From: Clostridia bacterium
GTDB taxonomy: Bacteria; Bacillota; Clostridia; Oscillospirales; CAG-272
Assembly (NCBI GenBank): GCA_024404475.1
Contig: JAKSPV010000037.1
Location: forward strand, 1 to 11,234
Length of the DNA: 11,234 nucleotides
Direction: 5' to 3'
Positions 1 to 5,957 of this stretch are shown in pieces; positions within the stretch are counted from its first letter, which is position 1, and each line of letters begins with the position of its first letter. The position numbers were made by a program, and so were the translations under genes. Below the pieces are notes generated by a model, which searched no databases, was not told the DNA's origin, and worked only from the letters and a program-made list of their open reading frames with translations.

Positions 1-160
1 CAACTACTATAACTACTATACCGGCAAAAAATGGGGCCGTCTCGAGAACTATGACCTCGCCGTTTCTTCCTCGCTGCTCGGCGTCGACGGAACAGCTGCC
101 CTGATCGCTGATATTTTCAAGCGATGGACGCCGTCCGAGGTGAAAGCAGATGAAACTTGA
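1..160 (+). CDS. Cytidylate kinase-like family protein, C-terminal end (partial)
   Basis: An open frame runs in from the left edge (first full codon at base 2) and stops with TGA at 158-160, giving the last 52 residues. It contains an NYYNYYTGKKWG stretch followed by ENYDLAVSSSLLGVDGTAALI. This YYNYYT...WG...YDL...SSLLG pattern is one I recognise from the C-terminal half of the cytidylate kinase-like family of Firmicutes (AAA_26-type P-loop proteins). Members are related to nucleoside monophosphate kinases, but their true substrate is mostly unproven. The P-loop would lie outside the window, so activity cannot be judged. The gene overlaps the next one by 11 bp, suggesting co-transcription with the ABC exporter. 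The family call rests on pattern memory over a short fragment. Confidence 0.72.
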   Translation, partial: NYYNYYTGKKWGRLENYDLAVSSSLLGVDGTAALIADIFKRWTPSEVKADET

Positions 161-1100
161 GGTCGTTGACGTCTGCAAATCGTTCGGCACGCACCTCGTT
201 TTGGATAAGGTCAGCTTTACCGCGGAGAGTGGAAGCGCCGTCGGCCTGCTCGGCAGAAACGGCGCAGGCAAGACGACGACGATACGGATCATCATGGGCT
301 TTTTTCCGTCCGACAGCGGGCAGGTGCTCCTTGACGGCAAGCCGCTCGATCCGCATGAGGTAAAGATCGGCTATCTTCCCGAGGAACGCGGGCTTTACCC
401 GAAGAAAAACATCGGTGAGCAGATGATCTACCTCGCCCGCCTCCGCGGCATGACAGCACCGGCGGCGGAAAAAGCAGCGCGGACATGGCTCGAACGTGTC
501 GAGCTCGGTGAATATTTCGATAAACGGCTGGATACACTTTCCAAAGGTAACCAGCAGAAGATCCAGCTTGCCCTGACGCTGATCAACGATCCCGATATCA
601 TCATTCTCGACGAGCCGTTTTCCGGCCTTGATCCGGTCAATGCGCTGATGCTGAAAAAACTGATTCGCGAATATACCGGCGGCAACAAACTCGCGCTGTT
701 CTCGAGCCACCAGATGAATCAGGTGGAGGAGTTCTGCGACGAGATCGCGCTGCTCAACGGCGGAAAGATCGCTCTCGCCGGCAACCTGCGCGAGATCAAA
801 CGGTCGTATCCGCGCGATACGATCGCCGTTTCGCTCGACTGTCCCGCGTCGGAGGCAAATCGCGCTTACGCGCAGCTCGAACGGGTAACGTCCTCGGATG
901 ATGCCGCGCGGCTGATCGTTTCTTCCGAGCGCCGCGGAGACACGCTCCGTCTCAAACTCGTCTCCGATGACGCAAAAAACGAGCTTCTTTCCGTTTTCCT
1001 CCGTGCCGGAGTAGATCTTGCCCATTTCGACGTTCTGGAGCCCACGCTTGAAGAGATCTTCATCGCCGTTACGGGAGAAGGGCAGGTGGCTGACAGATGA
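150..1100 (+). CDS. ABC-2 type exporter ATP-binding protein (NatA-like)
   Basis: A 316-residue cytoplasmic ATPase that would power the permease encoded next. Visible motifs are Walker A GRNGAGKT (35-42), a NatA-type Q-loop region GYLPEERGLYP (74-84), signature LSKGNQQKIQ (130-139), Walker B IIILDEP (150-156), D-loop GLDP, and an H-loop histidine at 187 in SSHQMN. The roughly 90 residues after the nucleotide-binding domain resemble the DUF4162-type tail of sodium or drug/peptide ABC-2 exporters. The ATG at 150 has GAGG about 9 bp upstream, inside the end of the preceding gene. The stop overlaps the permease start as ATGA (1097-1100), so translation is probably coupled. All catalytic residues look intact. 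The substrate cannot be read from sequence; Na+ export (NatAB) is the best-known related role, and antibiotic or peptide efflux is the main alternative. Confidence 0.93.
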   Translation: MKLEVVDVCKSFGTHLVLDKVSFTAESGSAVGLLGRNGAGKTTTIRIIMGFFPSDSGQVLLDGKPLDPHEVKIGYLPEERGLYPKKNIGEQMIYLARLRGMTAPAAEKAARTWLERVELGEYFDKRLDTLSKGNQQKIQLALTLINDPDIIILDEPFSGLDPVNALMLKKLIREYTGGNKLALFSSHQMNQVEEFCDEIALLNGGKIALAGNLREIKRSYPRDTIAVSLDCPASEANRAYAQLERVTSSDDAARLIVSSERRGDTLRLKLVSDDAKNELLSVFLRAGVDLAHFDVLEPTLEEIFIAVTGEGQVADR

Positions 1101-2368
1101 AACAGTTTTCCGCCATTTTTTCGTTTGAATATCGCGGCATCGTCAAGAGCAAGACGTTCATCGTCGTGACGGTCCTGTTGGCTGTCCTGGTGGCGATCGC
1201 ACTTTCTCTGCCGACGATCATCGGCTGGTTTTCTTCCGACGATGAGCCCGTCGATCCCGATACCGAGATCACCGCGCACATCCTGCTTGCTGACGGCAGC
1301 GAGGACGGCTCGCTCGGCGAGGCGCTGCCCGCATATGCCGCCGCGCTGTCAGCCGCGCTGCCGGGTTACGAGTTCGATACGACCGATCTTTCCGGCGACG
1401 AGCTGACCGACGCGATCGACGGGGAAACCGCCGACGGCGCCGTCATCTTTTCGTCCATGCTGGACGCCCGGTATGTCGTTCGCAGCAGCAATATGTACGA
1501 TTCCGTTTCCGGCGTTCTTTCCGAAGTGATGCGCCAGACGTACCTTAGTTTTGCGATGGCCGAACACGGCTTCACGCCGGAGGAAGCGGCCGAGGTGCTC
1601 TCCGCCGTCCCGACGGTCGAGACCGTCGAAACGGAGAAATCCTTCATGTCCGCCTATGCCTGCACCTATGTCATGATCATGTTCCTCTATATGGCCGTCC
1701 TTCTGTACGGCAACATGGTCCTGACCTCCGTCGCCACGGAGAAGAGCTCCCGCGCGATGGAATTGCTGATCACGACTGTTAACCCCTCGTCGCTGATGTT
1801 TGGTAAAGTGCTCGGCGTCGGCCTTGCCGCTCTCACGCAGCTCATCATTCTGATCGCTGTCGGCCTTGGTGCCTACGGCATCAACCGCTCTTCCTACGAT
1901 GCGATCCCGATCATCGACGAGATCCTGTCCGGCATCACGCCCGAGGTCATCATTTATCTCATCGTGTTCTTTATCCTCGGCTTCTTCCTCTACGCCTTCA
2001 TGTTCGGCGCGCTCGGCTCGACGATCAGCCGCCTCGAGGAGTCGAACACGGCTTCGACGCCGATCGTGTTCCTTATCCTGATCGCGTTCTTTATTTCAAT
2101 GACGGCGATGACAAGCGGGAACACGGATTCTCTCCTCGTTGTCATTTCGTCCTTTATCCCGTTCTTCTCGCCAATGGTCATGTACGTCCGGATCTGCATG
2201 GGCTTCGTCCCGCTGTGGCAGATCGTTGTTTCGGTCGCTCTGATGGTCGGCGCCAACGTCTTCATCGGCTGGCTTGCCGCGCGGATCTACCGGATCGGCG
2301 TCCTCCTCTACGGCAAGGCGCCGAAGCTCGGCGAGGTGTTCCGTATGCTGCGCCGCAGCAAGCAATAA
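1097..2368 (+). CDS. ABC-2 type exporter permease (NatB-like)
   Basis: A 423-residue membrane protein that pairs with the ATPase just upstream (4-bp ATGA overlap). It has one N-terminal membrane helix (about 20-45), an extracytoplasmic domain of about 135 residues (47-182), then a block of about six further helices (about 185-208, 236-260, 283-308, 320-340, 345-366, 373-397). Between helices 2 and 3 it carries ATEKSSRAMELLITTVNP (213-230), the cytoplasmic motif typical of ABC-2 permeases of the NatB/YhaP kind. Topology and length fit a NatB-type half-transporter. The large outside domain between helices 1 and 2 is a hallmark of this subfamily. Helix limits are by eye. Substrate unknown. Confidence 0.9.
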   Translation: MKQFSAIFSFEYRGIVKSKTFIVVTVLLAVLVAIALSLPTIIGWFSSDDEPVDPDTEITAHILLADGSEDGSLGEALPAYAAALSAALPGYEFDTTDLSGDELTDAIDGETADGAVIFSSMLDARYVVRSSNMYDSVSGVLSEVMRQTYLSFAMAEHGFTPEEAAEVLSAVPTVETVETEKSFMSAYACTYVMIMFLYMAVLLYGNMVLTSVATEKSSRAMELLITTVNPSSLMFGKVLGVGLAALTQLIILIAVGLGAYGINRSSYDAIPIIDEILSGITPEVIIYLIVFFILGFFLYAFMFGALGSTISRLEESNTASTPIVFLILIAFFISMTAMTSGNTDSLLVVISSFIPFFSPMVMYVRICMGFVPLWQIVVSVALMVGANVFIGWLAARIYRIGVLLYGKAPKLGEVFRMLRRSKQ

Positions 2369-2373
2369 AGGAG
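2368..2373 (+). promoter_or_regulatory. Ribosome binding site deciding the start of the alpha/beta hydrolase
   Basis: AAGGAG directly after the permease stop codon, 8 bp before ATG 2382. It selects this start over an in-frame extension back to 2274, which would overlap the permease by about 95 bp and has a highly basic, low-complexity translation. Confidence 0.85.
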
Positions 2374-2381
2374 TTCTGTCC

Positions 2382-3362
2382 ATGAAAAAAACAACCAAAT
2401 ACGCGCTCATTGCAAGCGGCGCCGCCCTCTGCACGGCGACAGCCGCCGTTGTCGGCTTCAAAATGGCGCTCGAAGGCATCCTCCACGAAGCGCTTGACCG
2501 CAACGAACCTCCGATCGTCCGAAAGACGAGAGAGCGCATGATGAACAGCGCGGTCGCACCCGAAACGCTCGAACTTGCCGAGCGGCAGGCGGAGACGCTT
2601 CGCGAGGGCGCACCCGAACTTGCCGAGATCGACAGCTTTGACGGCACGCACCTCGTCGGCCACATCCACCGCGCGGAACATCCGAAACGGATCATCGTGG
2701 CGATGCACGGCTGGCGTTCTTCGTGGACTCGTGATTTCGGCGTGATCTCGCCATTCTTCTGGGAGAACGACTCGACCGTCCTGTATGCGGAACAGCGCGG
2801 GCAGGGTGAGAGCGAAGGCGCTTTCATGGGATTCGGTATGGTCGAACGGCACGACTGCGTCGCGTGGGCCAACTACGCCGTGGAGCATATCAGCAGTGAG
2901 CTGCCGATCTACCTCGTCGGCGTTTCGATGGGAGCGTCCACCGTCCTCATGGCGAGCGGCGACGAAAAGCTGCCGGCAAACGTCCACGGTATCATCGCGG
3001 ACTGCGGCTTTACCTCGGCCAACGAGATCTGGCGCCACGTTTCGACCGATAATCTCCACCTGGCATACGAAGGCCTCGTCGAAAAGGGCGCGACGGCGTT
3101 CTGCAGGAAAGGGCTCGAAATGGAGCCGGACGCCTATTCGACGCTCGATGCGATGGCGGTCTGTAAGACACCGGTGCTCTTCATCCACGGCAAGGCCGAC
3201 AACTTCGTACCATGCTCGATGTCGGAGCAGAACTATGAGGCGTGCGCGGCACCGAAGCGCATCCTGCTTGTGGACGGCGCCGACCACGGTCTCAGCTACA
3301 TCGTCGATAAAGACGCCTACGAAGCGGCCGTTCTCGATTTTTGGAAGACTTACGACGCATGA
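2382..3362 (+). CDS. Membrane-anchored alpha/beta hydrolase (YqkD-like)
   Basis: 326 residues from the ATG with a good SD. Residues 6-28 form a hydrophobic N-terminal segment (signal anchor), so the enzyme is probably membrane-tethered, possibly facing outside. The fold's landmarks are present: oxyanion region AMHGWRSSW (107-115), nucleophile elbow GVSMGAS with Ser182, acid in HGKADNFVP with Asp273, and base in DGADHGLSY with His302. The order and spacing fit a serine hydrolase of the BAAT/dienelactone-like group, similar to B. subtilis YqkD. It probably cleaves an ester, thioester or amide, but nothing in the sequence names the substrate. It starts 13 bp after the permease gene, so it is the last gene of the exporter operon, followed at once by a strong terminator. 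A role in processing something the exporter handles is conjecture. Confidence 0.88.
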   Translation: MKKTTKYALIASGAALCTATAAVVGFKMALEGILHEALDRNEPPIVRKTRERMMNSAVAPETLELAERQAETLREGAPELAEIDSFDGTHLVGHIHRAEHPKRIIVAMHGWRSSWTRDFGVISPFFWENDSTVLYAEQRGQGESEGAFMGFGMVERHDCVAWANYAVEHISSELPIYLVGVSMGASTVLMASGDEKLPANVHGIIADCGFTSANEIWRHVSTDNLHLAYEGLVEKGATAFCRKGLEMEPDAYSTLDAMAVCKTPVLFIHGKADNFVPCSMSEQNYEACAAPKRILLVDGADHGLSYIVDKDAYEAAVLDFWKTYDA

Positions 3363-3367
3363 AAAAA

Positions 3368-3405
3368 CCGGCTGAACTTTTTGTTCAGCCGGTATCTTTT
3401 TATTT
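3368..3405. terminator. Bidirectional intrinsic terminator between convergent genes
   Basis: Perfect 10-bp stem CCGGCTGAAC (3368-3377) / GTTCAGCCGG (3383-3392) with loop TTTTT. It is flanked by a T-rich tail on the + strand (3393-3405) and by an A-run at 3362-3367 that becomes a U-tract on the - strand. It ends the hydrolase operon and also the - strand gene stopping at 3400. Confidence 0.93.
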
Positions 3406-3816
3406 ACCTTTTGCTTCGTCGATCATCGCTTTGAGATCCCGTGCGAAGCGGTTCAGAACGGATTGTTCGACCTCGAAAAGGAACGACATCTTGTGGATGC
3501 CCTTGTCGTCGCGTAGCGTTCCTGCGACGGAGAAGAAGCCCGCGTTGATCGGACGGAAGCGCAGAATGTTGCCGTGTGCCGTGTCGTCAAAATCGGTGTA
3601 CGCCCATGCAAAGTTGCTCAGCATCTCGAGATATTTCTGCACCTCTTCGAGTTCCTTCATGCCGTATTCGCAGAACGTGTCGGCACCGTATGAGCCGGAT
3701 TTTGCCCGAAGACGGAACGAGCAGCAGTACGGATTGCCTTTTTTGTCTTCAACGGCGGAATAGCTGAAATTGTAAATGGCAAGTTCGTTGCCTCTGTAAG
3801 AAAGTTGAACGTCCAT
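3400..3816 (-). CDS. Hypothetical 138-residue cytoplasmic protein
   Basis: I do not recognise the family with confidence. No signal peptide or membrane helix is visible. The pattern is a beta-rich N-terminal half (LAIYNFSYSAVED, PYCCSFRLRAKSGSYG), a helix around 52-68 (YGMKELEEVQKYLEMLSNF), more strands (GNILRFRPINAGFFSVAGTL), and a C-terminal helix (VLNRFARDLKAMIDEA). This strand-helix-strand-helix order is loosely like small immunity-type proteins such as WapI-family immunity proteins, but that is only an impression. The start at ATG 3816 has GAGG 6 bp upstream. It lies 18 bp after the glycosyltransferase gene on the same strand, so it is probably co-transcribed. It ends inside the T-rich flank of the shared terminator. 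Confidence 0.72.
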   Translation of the reverse strand: MDVQLSYRGNELAIYNFSYSAVEDKKGNPYCCSFRLRAKSGSYGADTFCEYGMKELEEVQKYLEMLSNFAWAYTDFDDTAHGNILRFRPINAGFFSVAGTLRDDKGIHKMSFLFEVEQSVLNRFARDLKAMIDEAKGK

Positions 3817-3834
3817 TTTGAACCTCTTTCAATG

Positions 3835-4566
3835 TCATTTGTTTTGTTTTGCTTCACGGCGTGCATCGCGCAGAAGGCGAAGCGCCGAGAAGAGCCGCCC
3901 GATCTTGGACGGATGCCGCACGATCCGCCAGAGCCATTCAAGCCGGCAGCGGATCAAGAACGCGGGCGCACGCTTTTCCCGCCCGGCGTATACGTCGAGC
4001 GAGCCGCCGAGCCCGAGCAGCAGGCGCACGTCCGGCAACTTTTCGCGGTTGTCGGCGATCCATTCCTCCTGCGCCGGCGAGCCAAACGAGACGAATACGA
4101 CCCCCGCGCCGGACGCGCGGATGGCCTCGAGAACGAGATCGTTTTCCGCCCCGATCTTTGTAAAGTAGCCGTCGTGACAGCCGGCGACGCGCAGACGCGG
4201 ATATTTTTCCGAAAGACGTGCGGCGGCTTCCTCCGCGACGCCCGCCTTCCCACCGAGGAAATAAACAGGGAAGTCCGTGTTGCCGGCGAGCCGTTCACCG
4301 AGTTCCACACCGGCGATCTTCTCCGGCAGCGGTTTCCCGAGGATCTCGGCAGCACGGAGCACGCCGACGCCGTCCGCGACAATCACGTCTCCCGAGAGGA
4401 GCACCTGCCGGAACGCTTCGTCCTCCGCCGCGTGCTGGAGGATCTCCGCGTTCGGCGTGAAAACGGCAAACTGCCGTCCCGCGGCAGACGCGTCAAGAAG
4501 ATAGGAGAGCACCTCCTCTGCCGTCGCGTCCGCAAAGGGAATGCCTCTGACTGTTTTCGTTTTCAT
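3835..4566 (-). CDS. WecG/TagA/CpsF-family glycosyltransferase
   Basis: 243 residues, the normal length for the GT26 family. These membrane-associated enzymes transfer a sugar (N-acetylmannosamine in TagA, ManNAc uronic acid in WecG) to a lipid-linked sugar in early cell-wall teichoic acid or polysaccharide synthesis. Visible family motifs are FTPNAEI (36-42, Thr37/Asn39), ADGVGV (64-69) with Asp65 at the position of the proposed catalytic base of TagA, GSPAQEEW (162-169), GLGGSLDVYAG (185-195) and the C-terminal LEWLWRIVRHPSK (209-221). The C-terminal appendage implicated in membrane docking is present. The ATG at 4566 is forced: an in-frame TGA lies three codons upstream. No clear SD is visible, and the terminator of the preceding gene lies 8 nt before the start. 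No other polysaccharide gene is adjacent, so the product cannot be named more precisely. Confidence 0.92.
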   Translation of the reverse strand: MKTKTVRGIPFADATAEEVLSYLLDASAAGRQFAVFTPNAEILQHAAEDEAFRQVLLSGDVIVADGVGVLRAAEILGKPLPEKIAGVELGERLAGNTDFPVYFLGGKAGVAEEAAARLSEKYPRLRVAGCHDGYFTKIGAENDLVLEAIRASGAGVVFVSFGSPAQEEWIADNREKLPDVRLLLGLGGSLDVYAGREKRAPAFLIRCRLEWLWRIVRHPSKIGRLFSALRLLRDARREAKQNK

Positions 4567-4574
4567 CGTTTTTC

Positions 4575-4606
4575 AAAAAAAGCGCACGCGGCAGTCGCGC
4601 GTGCGC
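4575..4606 (-). terminator. Intrinsic terminator after the acyl carrier protein gene, against the glycosyltransferase start
   Basis: 9-bp GC-rich stem GCGCACGCG (4582-4590) / CGCGTGCGC (4598-4606) with a 7-nt loop. On the - strand it is followed by seven T (4581-4575). It lies 14 bp after the carrier protein stop and only 8 nt before the start codon of the next gene on the same strand. Confidence 0.9.
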
Positions 4607-4620
4607 CCGGTTTCGGTGAT

Positions 4621-4851
4621 TTATCTGCCGGTCTTCTCGCTGAGGTAGTCCACTACGTTGCCGACGGTCACGAACGAGCGAACGTCGTCTTCGGTGATCT
4701 CGACGTCGAAACGTTCCTCGCAGAGGAGGATCAGATCGGCGAGTTCAAGCGAGTTGATGCCGAGATCGGTCACGAGTTCAGCGGACTCGGTGACATCATC
4801 AGGGTTGACGGAAAGCTCATCGACGAGCATTTTTTTCAGTTCTTCAAACAT
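4621..4851 (-). CDS. Acyl carrier protein
   Basis: 76 residues, acidic, typical ACP length. A phosphopantetheinyl transferase would modify Ser34 in DLGINSLELADL (29-40), giving a carrier for acyl thioesters. The residue before the serine is Asn, not the Asp of the classical DSL motif of fatty-acid-synthesis ACPs; such INSLE variants are common among accessory clostridial ACPs. Helix II (SLELADLILLCEERF) and the acidic recognition surface are intact. The start is ATG 4851, with GGAGGG 6 bp upstream; a longer frame to 5208 would run through the promoter and is rejected. It is monocistronic or leads a short operon, with a perfect sigma-A promoter before it and a terminator after it. No fab gene is adjacent, so whether it serves bulk fatty acid synthesis or a specialised pathway is open. 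Confidence 0.94.
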   Translation of the reverse strand: MFEELKKMLVDELSVNPDDVTESAELVTDLGINSLELADLILLCEERFDVEITEDDVRSFVTVGNVVDYLSEKTGR

Positions 4852-4894
4852 AATTACCCTCCAAGCATAATTCACGCGAAAAATTACTGTTACC

Positions 4895-4923
4895 ATTATA
4901 TATGCTTCTTTTCGCCGTGTCAA
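4895..4923 (-). promoter_or_regulatory. Consensus sigma-A promoter of the acyl carrier protein gene
   Basis: Read on the - strand: TTGACA (4923-4918), exactly 17 bp of spacer, TATAAT (4900-4895). Both hexamers match the consensus 6/6. Transcription should start near 4888, giving a leader of about 37 nt with the SD GGAGGG. This predicts strong constitutive expression. Confidence 0.93.
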
Positions 4924-4985
4924 GGCACAAATAAAAAAGAAAGAAGTCCGGCGTATAGCCGGCCGGAGCCGGGAGCATACTGAAC

Positions 4986-5630
4986 ATGGAAAAGAATACC
5001 GACGAAAAAAGAATCGCAAAACGGCGTTCCGTGACGTTCCTGATCGTTTTGGGTGCGATCGGCGTTTTTTGCGCCGCCGCGCTTCTTCTGGCGGAGCCGA
5101 TCGGAAATCTGATCGCGTCCGCTGTCGGCAAAGATACCGCCGAGGAAGAGAAACAGCCGTCGTATCATTTCTTCGAGGGCGAGTACGCCGACTGGGAGAT
5201 CGAGACATGGCAGGAACTGAACCGGTACATCGCCTATTCCGTCGGCGGGGAAATGATGGATCTGAACGAGGATTCGCTCCGCTATTTCGGCCCGGAAGCC
5301 GAGATCTTTATCTCGTTTTTTGATGCGATCACGGCGGGCGACGCCGATGCCTACGCCGCGCTTTTCACGGATCATTACTACGAATCGAACGAGCGTATCG
5401 CGTCGTTCGGCCGTCAGCTCGCCTATGATATTGAGGTGACGTATCTTTCCGAGACGACGGAAAACGGTGTTCGCTCCGTCCGTTTCCGCGTCGGTTATAA
5501 ACTGTATCATAACAATGGTACGCTCCGCACCGACGTCGGGAGCGGCGTCTGCCGTCCGCAGATCTTTACTGTTACCGAAACACCTGCCGGTTATCGGATC
5601 GACTCGATCAGCGCCATCCGTTCGAAATAA
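4986..5630 (+). CDS. Single-pass membrane protein of unknown function
   Basis: 214 residues. A short basic N-terminus (KRIAKRR, 8-14) is followed by one hydrophobic helix (about 16-36), so the remaining 175 residues probably sit outside the membrane. The soluble part has an acidic linker (DTAEEEKQPS) and then a region with FFDAITAGDADAYAALFTDHYY (111-132) followed by alternating strands (VRSVRFRVGYKLYHN, PQIFTVTETPAGYRIDSIS). A helix with an A-x-x-x-GD-x-x-A-Y-x-x-LF pattern before a curved sheet is reminiscent of NTF2/SnoaL-like folds, but this is inference. The SD GGGAG (4971-4975) lies 10 bp before the ATG. It is the first gene of the + strand cluster. No lipobox is visible, and no promoter on the + strand is obvious in the 134-bp divergent gap. 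Confidence 0.75.
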   Translation: MEKNTDEKRIAKRRSVTFLIVLGAIGVFCAAALLLAEPIGNLIASAVGKDTAEEEKQPSYHFFEGEYADWEIETWQELNRYIAYSVGGEMMDLNEDSLRYFGPEAEIFISFFDAITAGDADAYAALFTDHYYESNERIASFGRQLAYDIEVTYLSETTENGVRSVRFRVGYKLYHNNGTLRTDVGSGVCRPQIFTVTETPAGYRIDSISAIRSK

Positions 5631-5637
5631 AAACGGC

Positions 5638-5666
5638 GCACCCCTACATAACGTTCCCGGGGGTGC
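5638..5666 (+). promoter_or_regulatory. Hairpin covering the ribosome binding site of the NfeD-like gene
   Basis: GCACCCC (5638-5644) can pair with GGGGTGC (5660-5666) across a 15-nt loop. The right arm includes most of the G-run (5659-5663) that serves as SD for ATG 5672. There is no T-tract, so it is not a terminator. Sequestration of the SD is inferred from base pairing alone. Confidence 0.4.
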
Positions 5667-5671
5667 ACACG

Positions 5672-5932
5672 ATGTTCTATCTCGTTGATTTCATGCCGGT
5701 CTTCTGGGCTATCCTTTCCGCTGTGACCGTATTCGCGGCGGCGGACGGTCGAGACGCGTTTCTTTTCTTCGGTACCGCGCCGTCCCTCGTCGGCTTTGGT
5801 TATTACGCCGGCGGCTATCCCGCGCGGACGCAGCTTGCCGCCGCGCTCGGCACCCTTGCGATCATCGCTTCTGTCGCTCTTGCGCGCCGCCTCATCCGCC
5901 GCGTGCGCCGGCAGACACCGCATTCCTCTTAG
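5672..5932 (+). CDS. Small NfeD-like integral membrane protein lacking the OB domain
   Basis: 86 residues from ATG 5672, which has a G-rich SD 8 bp upstream. An in-frame GTG at 5663 would add three residues but has no SD. Three hydrophobic helices are visible (about 6-24, 28-47, 52-72), ending in a strongly basic tail (ARRLIRRVRR, 71-80). The helix order, the FFGTAPSLVGF segment and the closing arginine cluster resemble the membrane part of NfeD proteins, which act with stomatin/flotillin-type proteins in membrane organisation. Normal NfeD proteins continue into a soluble OB-fold domain of about 60 residues, which is missing here: the frame ends with a plain TAG. It sits 41 bp after the previous gene and 25 bp before the next. 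The family call is tentative; it could be an unrelated small membrane protein. Confidence 0.62.
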   Translation: MFYLVDFMPVFWAILSAVTVFAAADGRDAFLFFGTAPSLVGFGYYAGGYPARTQLAAALGTLAIIASVALARRLIRRVRRQTPHSS

Positions 5933-5957
5933 AATTCCTTTTCAAAGGAGACATATC

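Noticed and set aside
2..19. Tandem repeat AACTACTAT x2 at the left edge
   Set aside because: It codes the NYYNYY of a motif I associate with the cytidylate kinase-like family, so it is explained by the protein and is not a DNA repeat element.
117..1025. Long - strand open frame opposite the ABC ATPase
   Set aside because: Antisense shadow of a gene with every ATPase motif intact; no SD and no recognisable domain. The same applies to - strand frames at 2262-3287 and 5892-6860 and the + strand frame at 9713-10567.
4930..4962. Hairpin CCGGC/GCCGG (4948-4962) with a T-rich stretch on the - strand
   Set aside because: Stem of 5 bp only and an interrupted T-run, and no - strand gene lies upstream for it to terminate. 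It might insulate the ACP promoter, but the support is too weak to call a terminator.
3805..4983. Long + strand open frame of 392 codons
   Set aside because: It lies antisense to the well-supported glycosyltransferase and ACP genes and runs over their terminator and promoter. Its translation is rich in Arg and low in structure, as expected of a GC-rich shadow frame.
5796..5957. Upstream extension of the MBL protein to 5796
   Set aside because: It overlaps the NfeD-like gene and adds low-complexity residues; AAAGGAG before ATG 5958 is decisive.
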